From NCBI GenBank assembly GCA_003538625.1, contig DPRR01000006.1:310001-374000 (forward strand): a stretch of DNA of 64,000 nt, given 5' to 3'. This document shows positions 33,293 to 43,220 of this stretch, in pieces (the stretch's first letter is position 1; every line of letters starts with the position of its first letter). This DNA is from Ignavibacteriales bacterium. Its GTDB lineage: Bacteria > Bacteroidota > Ignavibacteria > Ignavibacteriales > Ignavibacteriaceae. Made by a program: the position numbers and the translations under genes. The notes under the pieces were generated by a model, which saw only the letters and a list, made by a program, of their open reading frames with translations, was not told the origin of the DNA and did not search any database.

Positions 33293-36200
33293 TTATAGTT
33301 TTCCTTTGCCATCCTTTTTGTATTGTGATGGTGAGCATCCAAACAATTCCTGAAATGATTTATTAAAATATGCCTGACTATTAAATCCAACTTTGTATGC
33401 TATTTCAGACATTGATCCTGCAGCCTGTAAAATTAATTGTGAGGCGCGTTGTAAACGGAAATTTCTAATAAATTCGGTTGTTGATTGATTAGTTATTGCT
33501 TTAAGTTTTCTGTGCAATTGTGAACGGCTCATTCCCATTTCATCGGAAAGCTTATCAACACCAAAACTTTCATCTTCAAGATTACTTTCGATTATGTCTT
33601 TTAATTTTTCCATAAACTGAACCTGTGAAGAAGGAACAACAACATCCGTAGGTTTGAACACCATTTCTGATGTGAATTTTTTTCGTAATTCCTCCCGAGT
33701 TTTTATAAGGTTTCTTACACGCAATTTAAGTTCATCAGGATTAAACGGTTTAATGAGATAATCATCAGCGCCAAGTTCAAGTCCTTCAAGCTTATCTTCA
33801 GTTGATGCCTTTGCTGTTAGAAGTATAACAGGAATGTGATTTGTTTTTACATTGGTTTTAATTTTCTTGCATAGAGTATAACCATCTATTTCAGGCATCA
33901 TTACATCGCTTATAATTAAATCAGGAATTATTTCAGCCGCTTGATCAAAACCATTCTTTCCATTTGCTGATTCAAATATCTGATATTCAGTTGATAGAGT
34001 ATTTTTTATGTATTTTCTAAGATCGCTGTGATCTTCAACTACAAGAATTATATCTTTTTCTGTTTCCGGAGTTAACAATTGAGGATTTATGTTTTCAGTG
34101 GATTCTTCATTTAAATAGAATAAATTATTTTCTTCTTGTAACTCATCATATTCTGGTATTGAGTTAATTTCGTCTTCTTTGAAATGATCTTTACCTGATG
34201 GCACTTTAACATTAAACTCGGTAACATCATATTCACTTGAAACTGTTATTGTGCCTTTGTGCATTTCTACAAGTTCTTTTACCAGGGCTAGTCCAATTCC
34301 CGTTCCTTCAAACATTCCGCTTTCTGCTTTGTGAACTTTGTAATATCGATCAAACAAATGAACCAGATCGGCTTGTGAAATCGTTACTCCGGTGTTTATT
34401 ACTTTTATTTCTACAATATCATTTTGGGATGACACTTTTACTTCGATTTCATTTCCTGTTGGAGTGTATTTAACGGCATTGGAAATCAGGTTAGAAATGA
34501 TTTTTTCCATTTTGTCATTATCAAAGAACAAATTAATGTGCACATCTGTTTTTTCGGTAATATTCTTTTCATTAAATAAAAGTTTGATATTCTTTTGATC
34601 GGCATAAGAAGCAAATGATACAAAAATTCTCTTTACGAATTCTACAATATCATTTTCAGAAACATTTAGTTTAGATTTTCCGGCTTCAATTTTTGAAAGT
34701 TCAAGAAGTTGATTGATCAATTGTAATAATCTGCGGGCATTTCTTTTCATAATTCCATAATCTTCTATTTCTATTTTATCTACTGTTTTACTTTCAAATT
34801 TTTGAAGAAGACCCAGTATCAAAGTTAATGGTGTTCTAAACTCGTGAGATATGTTAGCAAAAAAGTGAGATTTTAATTGATCAACTTCCTGAAGTTTTTT
34901 TGCTTCAAAATCTTTACGCTGAAGTTCATTTCTAAGCTGAACCCGTTTCATTTCGTATTGCCGGAATGAATATAAAATTGAAACAATAAAAACTGTATAT
35001 AAAATATATGCCCACCAGGTTTGCCACCACGGAGGATGCAAAATCACTGTTATTGAAACTCCAGCTTCATTCCAGCGCCCATCGCTATTAGCAGCTTTTA
35101 CATGAAAAATATACTCACCGGGATCAAGATTTGTAAAAGTTGCAAACCTCTGATTTCCAGAATAAATCCAATCTTGGTTAAATCCTTCCATCTTAAATGC
35201 GTATTGATTTTTTTCCGGATTGTTGAAATCCAGCGAAGCAAACTCGAAGGTAATGAAGTTTTCATCGTAAGATAAATTAATGACATCGGCATATATAATA
35301 TTTTTTTTCAATGCTGATTCTTCACCAGGCTGTACTGATTTGTTGTAAATTTTGAAATCTGTAAAAATAACATTAGGCTCCCGTGTATTCGTAATCAGAT
35401 CTTCAGGATTAAAAATGTTCAATCCACTAACTCCGCCAATATAGATATTATGGTTCAGCTTACTTGCATATCCGGCATTGTGAAGAAATTCATTCCCCTG
35501 TAGTCCATCATTTTTATCATAATTTTTAAATGATTTTGATTCGACATTAAAAACACTTAACCCCTTATCTGTAGTTATCCATAAATTTCCCGCTGCATCT
35601 TCAGTTATATAATTAATAATATTACTCGGTAATCCGTCTCTTATGGAATAGTATTCGAAGGAATTATTACCCGGGATCCATCTGTTTAATCCGCCGCCAA
35701 AAGTTCCAATCCATAAGTTTGATTTTTTATCAACAAATAAACAGAGAATTCTGTTGCTACTGATTGATTTTTTATCTGTAACATCGTGAATAAAATGTTC
35801 AAAAACTCCGGTCCTACGGTCAAATCGATTTAATCCACCAACTGAAGTGCCTACCCAGAGAATCCCGTTCTTATCTTCACAAATGGCTGTTGCTTCATCC
35901 GATGAAATGGATTTACTACTATTTGGATCATGTCTGTAATGCGTAAATGAATTATCAACAGGATTAAATTTATTAAGACCTCCGGCACCAGTCCCAATCC
36001 AAATAGTACCATCTGCAGATTCAAAAATACAATGAATAAAATCACTGGCAATTGTCTTAATATCATTCCTTTCGTTCGTAATTCTTTTAATTTTATCTGT
36101 AACGGGATCAATAACATATATTCCTTTGCCGAATGAACCAATCCAAATGTTCCCATTTTTGTCTTCATAAAAAGTTCTGATTTCTATCGGACTAAAATAT

Positions 36201-37480
36201 GTTTTTAGATATTTGTCAGTATTATAATATCTTAACACCGCATTATCGGAATATTGATTTGTAACTTTTACAATGTCTCCTGTAAGTGTTCCAACCCACA
36301 TATTTCCCGATCTATCTTCAAGTATTGAACTGATTCCTGATTTTTCGTTTCTACTCATGTCCGGAATGATTAACGTTTGAAACTTTTCTGAAGATCGGTT
36401 GAATTTATTTAAACCCGAAGCGGATGTTCCGATCCATAAAACTCCATGTTTATCTTCAAGTAACGAACTTATATAATCTTCGCTTATGCTTTCGGCTTTA
36501 TCAGATCTTGTATAAAGATTTATTTTCCCTGTATCAGTTCTATATCTGATAAGTCCTGTTCCATAAGTACCCGCCCAAATTGTATTATCGCTTCCGGCAG
36601 TAATCCATCTAACTGAAATCTGTAAATGCTCATTTAATTTGCTTTGATCATTTTGTTTGCCATTTTCAATCAGTGAATGTTTTTTAATAGATATTTTTTC
36701 TTCTTTAAGGTTATTAAGGTTTACAGAATACATTCCTGAATAAGATCCAATCCAAAGAATATTTTTTTCAAGACACAGACTCATTATTCCATTCAATGAA
36801 ATGTCCTTGGGCTTTTGAGGAAATAACTTATAATTGAAAAATTTTTTTTGTTTAAGATCATACCTGTCTAATCCGCCCCGACCTCCAATCCAAATATTTT
36901 TATTATTATCTTCAACCAGAGAAAGGATAAAATTGTGGCTAATGGAATTATTTTCAGAAGGATTATACGTAAAATTGATAAATGTTTCTGTCACTGGATT
37001 AAATACACTTAAGCCAATCCGTGTCCCTATCCACAAGCTGCCTTCAGTATCTTTAAGAATTGCCCAAACATAATTATCAACCAGCGAGTTAGCAGAATCC
37101 GGATTGTGTTTATAATGTATGAATCTGCCTGCACTTAGATCAAATCTGCTAAGTCCTGATCTCGTGCCTATCCAAAATATGCCAGGCTCTGTTTCGCAAA
37201 CCGCATTCACAGCATAATCTAAAAGACTGTTTTCATTTCCAGGTTCGTGTCTGAATATTTTAAACGTGTAACCATCATACAGATTTAAGCCATCCTGAGT
37301 CCCAATCCATAACAACCCTTTACTGTCTTCGTAAATACATAGCACCTGATTTTGAGATAATCCATTATCTATGCTAAGGCTTGATGTACGAAAATCCCTT
37401 ATCTGAGTAAATCCGAAATTCAGATATATAAAAAATATAGTCAGCATTAGAAAAATATTTAAATGAAGCCGTTTCTTCAT
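33293..37480 (-). CDS. Hybrid two-component sensor (HTCS) with Reg_prop, kinase, receiver and AraC HTH
   Basis: This 1395-residue one-protein signalling system has a signal peptide, a long periplasmic sensor of repeated two-component-regulator propeller units (each with a D-x-x-G-x-[LMI]-W-[IV]-G-T core) to about 690, a Y_Y_Y domain (about 740-800), one membrane helix near 810-830, HisKA with His near 877 (NISHEFRTP), HATPase_c, a receiver with phospho-acceptor in IISDVMMP near 1192, and an AraC-type HTH at the end (MGMSRSQLHRKLKAIT, VGFNSQAYFNKSFQE). In Bacteroidota such proteins usually sense oligosaccharides and activate nearby utilisation genes. No glycan locus is next to it here; the divergent neighbour is mutA. 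Confidence 0.95.
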   Translation of the reverse strand: MKKRLHLNIFLMLTIFFIYLNFGFTQIRDFRTSSLSIDNGLSQNQVLCIYEDSKGLLWIGTQDGLNLYDGYTFKIFRHEPGNENSLLDYAVNAVCETEPGIFWIGTRSGLSRFDLSAGRFIHYKHNPDSANSLVDNYVWAILKDTEGSLWIGTRIGLSVFNPVTETFINFTYNPSENNSISHNFILSLVEDNNKNIWIGGRGGLDRYDLKQKKFFNYKLFPQKPKDISLNGIMSLCLEKNILWIGSYSGMYSVNLNNLKEEKISIKKHSLIENGKQNDQSKLNEHLQISVRWITAGSDNTIWAGTYGTGLIRYRTDTGKINLYTRSDKAESISEDYISSLLEDKHGVLWIGTSASGLNKFNRSSEKFQTLIIPDMSRNEKSGISSILEDRSGNMWVGTLTGDIVKVTNQYSDNAVLRYYNTDKYLKTYFSPIEIRTFYEDKNGNIWIGSFGKGIYVIDPVTDKIKRITNERNDIKTIASDFIHCIFESADGTIWIGTGAGGLNKFNPVDNSFTHYRHDPNSSKSISSDEATAICEDKNGILWVGTSVGGLNRFDRRTGVFEHFIHDVTDKKSISSNRILCLFVDKKSNLWIGTFGGGLNRWIPGNNSFEYYSIRDGLPSNIINYITEDAAGNLWITTDKGLSVFNVESKSFKNYDKNDGLQGNEFLHNAGYASKLNHNIYIGGVSGLNIFNPEDLITNTREPNVIFTDFKIYNKSVQPGEESALKKNIIYADVINLSYDENFITFEFASLDFNNPEKNQYAFKMEGFNQDWIYSGNQRFATFTNLDPGEYIFHVKAANSDGRWNEAGVSITVILHPPWWQTWWAYILYTVFIVSILYSFRQYEMKRVQLRNELQRKDFEAKKLQEVDQLKSHFFANISHEFRTPLTLILGLLQKFESKTVDKIEIEDYGIMKRNARRLLQLINQLLELSKIEAGKSKLNVSENDIVEFVKRIFVSFASYADQKNIKLLFNEKNITEKTDVHINLFFDNDKMEKIISNLISNAVKYTPTGNEIEVKVSSQNDIVEIKVINTGVTISQADLVHLFDRYYKVHKAESGMFEGTGIGLALVKELVEMHKGTITVSSEYDVTEFNVKVPSGKDHFKEDEINSIPEYDELQEENNLFYLNEESTENINPQLLTPETEKDIILVVEDHSDLRKYIKNTLSTEYQIFESANGKNGFDQAAEIIPDLIISDVMMPEIDGYTLCKKIKTNVKTNHIPVILLTAKASTEDKLEGLELGADDYLIKPFNPDELKLRVRNLIKTREELRKKFTSEMVFKPTDVVVPSSQVQFMEKLKDIIESNLEDESFGVDKLSDEMGMSRSQLHRKLKAITNQSTTEFIRNFRLQRASQLILQAAGSMSEIAYKVGFNSQAYFNKSFQELFGCSPSQYKKDGKGKL

Positions 37481-37694
37481 TTTTGAAGCCAGATTTTATT
37501 TAATTGGATTAGTTATTGGAAAATAAAACTTCATTACAAAAAGACAAAATTTTTTTTTAGAAAAATACCTTTTTGAAAGGCTTCGATGATTCATAATTAT
37601 CTGAAAGGTGAATTTAGATTTATTAAACCTCAAAGAATTCAATTATATTTTTGTAATTTTGATGAGATAATTTTACGAATTCTGGAGCTCATTT

Positions 37695-39851
37695 ATGCCT
37701 AATGAAATTAAACTTGGTGATAAACCTGATCTAAAAAAAGACTTTCCGATTCCATCCTTTGATGACTGGAAACAACAAGTTGAAAAAGATCTTAAAGGTG
37801 AATCATTCGATAAAAAACTTATCACAAAAACTTATGAAGAAATAAATCTTCAACCGCTTTACACATCAAACGATATTAAAGATCTTCCGCAGATAAATAA
37901 TTTTCCAGGCTTTGAAAATTTGCTTCGTGGTAATTCCGCATCCGGATTTATTGGACACGAGTGGGAAATTGGACAAGAGTACAATCAAGCTCTGCCGGAA
38001 GATTTAAATGAAGCATTATGCTCAGATCTTAAGCGAGGATTGAATTCAATAAATATCGTTTTGGATAATCCAACACAATTTGGAATTGATGCTGATCAAT
38101 CTAAAGCAGGAGAAGTTGGTAAAGATGGTTTATCGATTTCCGGTGTTAGAAAAATGCAAGTGTTGTTTAAAGAAATTGATTTGACAAATCAGCCTATAAA
38201 CATTTCTGGTGGATTTTCAGCACTGCCAATTACTCTGCTTTTTACAGCTTATGCAAATGAAACAAGAACCAGTTTGATGAATATAAAAGGATCAATTACT
38301 TCTGATCCTTATGAGTATTTATTAACTAAAGGTAATTTGCCAATTTCATTAAATCAAATTTTTGATGAAATGAAACTTGCAACTGAGTTGATTATCAAAT
38401 CAAATTCAGCTATAAAAACTATTGGAGTTAGCGGTTTACCTTTTAATAATGCTGGCGCAAATGCTGTTCAGGAATTAGCATTTACACTTGCAACTGCTGT
38501 TGAATATTTGGATGAAATGATTTCTCGCGGATTAAAAACTGATGATGCTGCCAAGAGAATTAAATTCACATTTGGAGTCGGCTCATTTTATTTCATGGAA
38601 GTTGCAAAACTTCGTGCAGCAAGAATGTTGTGGAGTACAATTCTTGAAGCTTATGGCGTTGCTGAAGAAAACAGGAAAATGTTTATTCATTGCAGAACTT
38701 CTAAGTTCAATCAAACATTTTTTGATCCGTTTGTAAACTCACTTCGCACAACAACTGAAGCCTTCTCAGCAATAGTCGGCGGAGTAGATTCGCTCCAAAC
38801 AAATGCTTATGATGAATCGTTTAATCAAGCTGATGATTTTGCAAGAAGACTTGCAAGGAATACACAGATTATTTTAAAAGAAGAATCGCACCTCGATCAG
38901 GTTATTGATCCTGCAGGTGGATCTTTCTTTGTTGAAAAGTTGACTGATGATGTTGCAAATGCTGCTTGGAAATTATTTCAGTCAATTGAAGAAAAAGGTG
39001 GAATGTTAAAAGCAATTCAATCAGGATTTGTGCGGGATGAAATTGCTAAAATTGCTGAAGCAAAGAAAAAGGATTTTGCAAAACGTAAATCTGTTCTTGT
39101 TGGAACAAATATGTATGCAAATCCAAAGGAAGAAATGATGGAGATCGCTAAACCTGATCTAAATGGGATTTACAAAAAACGTGTTGAATACATTCAGAAA
39201 TACAGAGTTAACGGCGATAACAAAAAACATTCTAGCATCTTAGAGAAACTTCAGAATATTGCTGATACAAAATCTTATGATATAATTGATAATGCTGTTG
39301 ATGCTTTTCTTGAAGGCGCTTCACTCGGTGAAGTTTCGAAATCAATTCGTGCTTCTGCAGAAAAAGGAATTTCAGTTACACCATTAGAACAATTTCGCTT
39401 ATCTGAAATGTTTGAAGAATTGCGTATTGCTTCAGAAAATTATAAAAAGAAAACCGGAAGCAAACCAAAAGTATTTCTTGCAACGATGGGTCCACTTAAA
39501 CAATTTAAGGGCAGAGCAGATTTCTCCCGTGCTTTTTTTGAAGTTGGTGGATTTGAAATCGTTTACCCAAATGGATTTGCAACCACAGATGAAGCAGTTA
39601 AGTCAGCACTAGATTCAAAAGCTCAGGCTGTAGTTATTTGCTCAACTGATGATACTTACCCTGAACTTGTTCCATCAATTGTAAAGGGAATTAAAGAAAA
39701 ATCAAAAGATATAAAAGTAATTCTTGCAGGTTATCCGAAAGATCAGATTGAAGAACATAAAAAATCTGGGTTGGATGATTTTATTTATCTCGGTGCAGAT
39801 GCTTACTTAATTTTGCGTACCTTGTTGAATAAAATTGGAGCTATAGCTTAG
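37695..39851 (+). CDS. mutA: Methylmalonyl-CoA mutase small (beta) subunit
   Basis: The 718-residue protein has the mutase TIM-barrel but lacks the B12-binding D-x-H-x-x-G in its C-terminal flavodoxin-like domain (that place reads FLATMGPLKQFKGRADF), as expected for the non-catalytic small subunit of a heterodimeric mutase. The large subunit is at 40311. Together they interconvert succinyl-CoA and methylmalonyl-CoA in propionate metabolism. A ctggag ribosome site precedes the ATG. In most genomes the large-subunit gene follows at once; here a 446-base S23 cassette separates them. Confidence 0.94.
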   Translation: MPNEIKLGDKPDLKKDFPIPSFDDWKQQVEKDLKGESFDKKLITKTYEEINLQPLYTSNDIKDLPQINNFPGFENLLRGNSASGFIGHEWEIGQEYNQALPEDLNEALCSDLKRGLNSINIVLDNPTQFGIDADQSKAGEVGKDGLSISGVRKMQVLFKEIDLTNQPINISGGFSALPITLLFTAYANETRTSLMNIKGSITSDPYEYLLTKGNLPISLNQIFDEMKLATELIIKSNSAIKTIGVSGLPFNNAGANAVQELAFTLATAVEYLDEMISRGLKTDDAAKRIKFTFGVGSFYFMEVAKLRAARMLWSTILEAYGVAEENRKMFIHCRTSKFNQTFFDPFVNSLRTTTEAFSAIVGGVDSLQTNAYDESFNQADDFARRLARNTQIILKEESHLDQVIDPAGGSFFVEKLTDDVANAAWKLFQSIEEKGGMLKAIQSGFVRDEIAKIAEAKKKDFAKRKSVLVGTNMYANPKEEMMEIAKPDLNGIYKKRVEYIQKYRVNGDNKKHSSILEKLQNIADTKSYDIIDNAVDAFLEGASLGEVSKSIRASAEKGISVTPLEQFRLSEMFEELRIASENYKKKTGSKPKVFLATMGPLKQFKGRADFSRAFFEVGGFEIVYPNGFATTDEAVKSALDSKAQAVVICSTDDTYPELVPSIVKGIKEKSKDIKVILAGYPKDQIEEHKKSGLDDFIYLGADAYLILRTLLNKIGAIA

Positions 39852-40297
39852 AGAATGTTCAAGGTTAAATGCTCAATTTTCAGTGGATGAATAAAGAATG
39901 AATGATAATTACGATAAAGATAATGTTGTATTAAATAAGTCTTTTGGTTTTGCACTTGAGATTATTGAATTGTATAAAATTCTTAAAAGTAAAAATGAAT
40001 TTGTTATTTCCAAACAACTTTTAAGATCAGGAACAAGCATTGGAGCTAATGTTGAAGAAGCAACAGCAGCACAATCTAAAAAAGATTTTGCAACTAAGAT
40101 GTCAATTGCTTCAAAAGAAGCAAGAGAAACTCGTTATTGGTTACGATTGCTGAATAAAAGCAAACTTGTAGAATATGACTACAAAAATTATTTAAACAAA
40201 ATTGATGAACTAATTAGAATTATTACTGCGATTGTTAAAACAGCTCAATCCAATTTGTCTAAACATTGAAAATTGAACCTTGAGCATTTAACATTCT
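39852..40297. mobile_element. S23 four-helix-bundle cassette with inverted 31-base ends
   Basis: The segment starts on the base after the mutA stop codon and ends just before the mutB ribosome site. Its ends, 39852-39882 and 40267-40297, are inverted copies made of the same four blocks: AGAATGTT, CAAGGTT, AAATGCTC, AATTTTCA. The two middle blocks are in swapped order between the ends (with a 1-base shift). The only gene inside is the S23-family one. The compact form and the clean insertion between two partner genes suggest a mobile cassette, though no transposase is inside. Confidence 0.55.
39898..40269 (+). CDS. Four-helix-bundle (S23 / 23S rRNA intervening sequence) family protein
   Basis: The 123-residue protein has the family's four helices with the marks LRSGTSIGANVEEA, KKDFATKMSIASKEARETRYWL and a closing ELIRIITAIVKTA. 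The family was first seen encoded inside 23S rRNA intervening sequences and is widespread as free-standing genes in Bacteroidota, with unknown function. Here it lies within a cassette flanked by inverted ends, between mutA and mutB. Its stop codon overlaps the right-hand repeat. Confidence 0.9.
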   Translation: MNDNYDKDNVVLNKSFGFALEIIELYKILKSKNEFVISKQLLRSGTSIGANVEEATAAQSKKDFATKMSIASKEARETRYWLRLLNKSKLVEYDYKNYLNKIDELIRIITAIVKTAQSNLSKH

Positions 40298-40310
40298 TAA
40301 TGGAGTATAA

Positions 40311-42482
40311 ATGAAACCAAATTTCAAAAACATAAAACTTGATTTATCAACTAAACAAATCTCTAAAAAAGAGTGGGAAGAAAAGTTTAAACAGGAAACC
40401 GGAAAATCTATTGAAGATTTTATCTGGGAAACGATGGAAAAGATTCCTGTTAAACCTCTTTACACAAAAGATGATTTACAAAATCTAGATCACGTTGATT
40501 ATCTATCTGGAATTCCTCCTTTCTTGAGAGGCCCATATTCAACAATGTATGTTCAACGTCCTTGGACTGTAAGACAATACGCCGGATTTTCTACCGCTGA
40601 AGAAAGCAATGCTTTTTATCGAAGAAATCTTGCTGCCGGACAAATGGGATTATCGGTTGCATTCGATCTTGCAACACATCGTGGTTACGATTCTGATCAT
40701 CCAAGAGTTGTTGGTGATGTTGGTAAAGCTGGAGTTGCAATTGATTCAATTGCTGATATGAAAATTCTTTTTGATCAGATTCCACTTGACAAAATGTCTG
40801 TCTCAATGACGATGAACGGAGCTGTTCTTCCTGTGCTTGCATTTTATATTGTAACTGCCGAAGAACAAGGGGTAAAACACGAACAGCTTACCGGAACAAT
40901 TCAGAATGATATTTTAAAGGAGTACATGGTTCGCAACACTTACATTTATCCTCCAGAAGTTTCTATGCGAATCATTGCTGATATTTTTATGTTCACAGCT
41001 AAGAACATGCCTAAGTTTAACAGCATTTCTATTTCCGGTTATCATATGCAGGAAGCTGGAGCTACTGCCGATCTTGAAATGGCATACACTCTTGCAGATG
41101 GATTGGAATATGTCCGCACCGGAATAAAAGCTGGAATGGACATCGATGAATTTGCACCACGACTTTCATTCTTCTGGGCGCAGGGAATGAATTATTTTAT
41201 GGAAGTTGCAAAGATGCGTGCAGCAAGATTGATCTGGGCAAAGATGATTAAACAGTTTAATCCTAAAAATCCTAAATCAATGTCGTTAAGAACTCACTCA
41301 CAAACTTCCGGGTGGAGTTTATCTGAGCAAGATCCTTACAACAATATTGTTCGTACTTGTATTGAAGGAATGGCTGCTGCACTTGGACACACACAATCAC
41401 TTCACACAAATTCTTTAGATGAAGCAATTGCACTTCCTACAGATTTTTCTGCACGTATTGCACGTAACACTCAGCTTTATTTGCAGGATGAAACTTACAT
41501 AACCAAAGTTATTGATCCCTGGGGAGGTTCTTATTATGTTGAGGCACTAACTGATGCACTTCTTAAAAAAGGCTGGGAACATATTCTTGAAGTTGAATCT
41601 TATGGCGGAATGACAAAAGCAATTGAAGCCGGAATTCCAAAGATGCGAATTGAGGAAGCATCTGCAAGAAGACAAGCTAGAATTGATTCAGGTAGAGAAA
41701 CAATAGTTGGAGTTAACAAACATAGATTGGATAAAGAAGATCCAATTGAAATTTTGGAAGTTGATAACACAGCAGTTAGAATATCACAAATAAAAAGATT
41801 GCAATCCGTAAAGCAAAACAGAAATGATGAAGATGTTAAGCAAGCACTTGATGCACTTACAAAATGTGCAGAAACTGGTGTAGGAAATTTACTTGAGCTT
41901 TCAATTGTTGCAGCAAGAGCGCGAGCAACACTTGGAGAAATTTCATCAGCAATTGAAAAAGTAAGCGGAAGGTACAAAGCCGTGACAAGAACAATATCAG
42001 GAGTTTACAGCAGTGAATACGCAAAGGATGACGAACTGTTTGAGCAAGTTCGAAAGATGACAGATGAATTTGCAAAAGAAGAAGGACGCAGACCAAGAAT
42101 TATGATTGCAAAGATGGGACAGGATGGACACGATCGCGGTGCAAAAGTTGTAGCAACAGCTTATGCCGATATGGGATTTGATGTTGATGTTGGTCCATTA
42201 TTTCAAACCCCCGAAGAAACCGCGCAACAAGCTGTAGAAAATGATGTTCATGTTGTTGGAATGAGTTCACTTGCAGCAGGACACAAAACACTATTGCCGC
42301 AACTTATTGAAGAACTGAAGAAACTTGGCAGAGATGATATAATTGTTATTTGCGGTGGAGTTATTCCTGCACAGGATTATGATTTTCTTTATGAGCACGG
42401 TGCTTCTGCAATCTTTGGTCCCGGTACAAAAATTCCTGCTGCAGGAATTAAGATTATGGAGTTGGTTAAAGAAAGATTCTAA
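40311..42482 (+). CDS. mutB: Methylmalonyl-CoA mutase large (alpha) subunit
   Basis: The 723-residue catalytic subunit has the TIM-barrel with substrate-channel motifs (RGPYSTMYVQRPWTVRQYAGF, TGTIQNDILKEY) and a C-terminal B12 domain with the base-off motif in GQDGHDRG (His near 609). It catalyses the adenosylcobalamin-dependent rearrangement of succinyl-CoA and methylmalonyl-CoA with mutA. The last 19 codons are repeated at 43159-43220, beyond the transposase gene. A ggag ribosome site lies just outside the S23 cassette. Confidence 0.96.
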   Translation: MKPNFKNIKLDLSTKQISKKEWEEKFKQETGKSIEDFIWETMEKIPVKPLYTKDDLQNLDHVDYLSGIPPFLRGPYSTMYVQRPWTVRQYAGFSTAEESNAFYRRNLAAGQMGLSVAFDLATHRGYDSDHPRVVGDVGKAGVAIDSIADMKILFDQIPLDKMSVSMTMNGAVLPVLAFYIVTAEEQGVKHEQLTGTIQNDILKEYMVRNTYIYPPEVSMRIIADIFMFTAKNMPKFNSISISGYHMQEAGATADLEMAYTLADGLEYVRTGIKAGMDIDEFAPRLSFFWAQGMNYFMEVAKMRAARLIWAKMIKQFNPKNPKSMSLRTHSQTSGWSLSEQDPYNNIVRTCIEGMAAALGHTQSLHTNSLDEAIALPTDFSARIARNTQLYLQDETYITKVIDPWGGSYYVEALTDALLKKGWEHILEVESYGGMTKAIEAGIPKMRIEEASARRQARIDSGRETIVGVNKHRLDKEDPIEILEVDNTAVRISQIKRLQSVKQNRNDEDVKQALDALTKCAETGVGNLLELSIVAARARATLGEISSAIEKVSGRYKAVTRTISGVYSSEYAKDDELFEQVRKMTDEFAKEEGRRPRIMIAKMGQDGHDRGAKVVATAYADMGFDVDVGPLFQTPEETAQQAVENDVHVVGMSSLAAGHKTLLPQLIEELKKLGRDDIIVICGGVIPAQDYDFLYEHGASAIFGPGTKIPAAGIKIMELVKERF

Positions 42483-42484
42483 AT

Positions 42485-42518
42485 AAACCTCCGAGGTTTT
42501 CCTAAACCTCGGAGGTTT
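42485..42518. repeat. REP-like hairpin 1 (AAACCTCCGAGGTTT)
   Basis: AAACCTCCGAGGTTT (42485-42499) and AAACCTCGGAGGTTT (42504-42518) form a perfect 15-bp stem with a TCCT loop, immediately after the mutB stop codon. With its partner at 43116 it brackets the RAYT gene, the normal layout of a REP-associated transposase. It may also end mutB transcription. Confidence 0.85.
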
Positions 42519-42545
42519 GGTAAAAAGTATATTAATATTTTTACT

Positions 42546-43100
42546 ATGAATAAAGAACGAAACTTCTACAAAAACACATATCATCATCTTTACAACAGAG
42601 GTGCCAATAAATCTTTGATATTCTATGAAAGAGAAAATTATCTTTACTTTTTAAGAAGAATGAAATTCTATTCCAATAAGTACAAAATAAAAATTTTATC
42701 TTATTGTCTAATGCCTAACCACTTTCATATTTTCTTAAAACAAACAACAGATGAATTTTCAATTACATTGTTCATATCATCATTACTCAACTCTTACGTT
42801 AAATCTATCAACCATAAATATGAACACAGTGGGACTTTATTTGAAAGTAAAACAAAGAATAAGCACCTTGAAGATGAAACTTATTTTGTGTGGATAATTA
42901 AATACATACTTGAGAACCCGGTAAAGACACATTTAGTAGATAATATTTGCGACTGGGAATTTTCTAATGCAAAAGATTTAATTGGTTTACGTAAAGGAAA
43001 TTTAACAGATGCTAAGTACGTAGAATCCTTCTTTCATTCAAGAGAAAGTATGATTAAATTTTTAATGAATAAAAAAATTAAAGTGGTTTATGATTTTTAA
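42546..43100 (+). CDS. REP-associated tyrosine transposase (RAYT, IS200-like Y1)
   Basis: The 184-residue protein belongs to the Y1 transposase superfamily. The metal-binding HUH motif is in YCLMPNHFHIFL, and the catalytic-helix region is LLNSYVKSINHKYEHSGTLFE followed by YILENPVKTHLV. RAYTs are single-copy, domesticated-looking transposases that are associated with, and cut, REP palindromes. Two such hairpins flank this gene at 42485 and 43116. It appears intact. Confidence 0.92.
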   Translation: MNKERNFYKNTYHHLYNRGANKSLIFYERENYLYFLRRMKFYSNKYKIKILSYCLMPNHFHIFLKQTTDEFSITLFISSLLNSYVKSINHKYEHSGTLFESKTKNKHLEDETYFVWIIKYILENPVKTHLVDNICDWEFSNAKDLIGLRKGNLTDAKYVESFFHSRESMIKFLMNKKIKVVYDF

Positions 43101-43115
43101 TGGTTCAAAAGAATT

Positions 43116-43148
43116 AAACCTCCGAGGTTTAGAAAAACCTCGGAGTTT
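43116..43148. repeat. REP-like hairpin 2
   Basis: AAACCTCCGAGGTTT at 43116-43130 pairs with AAACCTCGGAGTTT (43135-43148), the same sequence as hairpin 1 but with one G missing in the right arm and a shorter loop. It lies 16 bases after the RAYT stop codon. Confidence 0.82.
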
Positions 43149-43158
43149 GGGTTAATCA

Positions 43159-43220
43159 GGCACAAAAATTCCTGCTGCAGGAATTAAGATTATGGAGTTG
43201 GTTAAAGAAAGATTTTAAAT
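43159..43220 (+). repeat. Second copy of the mutB 3' end (62-base direct repeat)
   Basis: These 62 bases match 42423-42484 at 60 positions and encode the same last 19 residues of MutB (GTKIPAAGIKIMELVKERF) and a stop. The two differences, GGT/GGC and TTC/TTT, are both silent third-position changes. The copies bracket the RAYT and its hairpins. This copy has no start codon of its own and is not expected to be translated. The next gene starts within its last two bases. Confidence 0.9.

Noticed and set aside
37481..37694. Possible cobalamin riboswitch ahead of the B12-dependent mutase operon
   Set aside because: No B12-box-like sequence or extended fold is visible in the gap.
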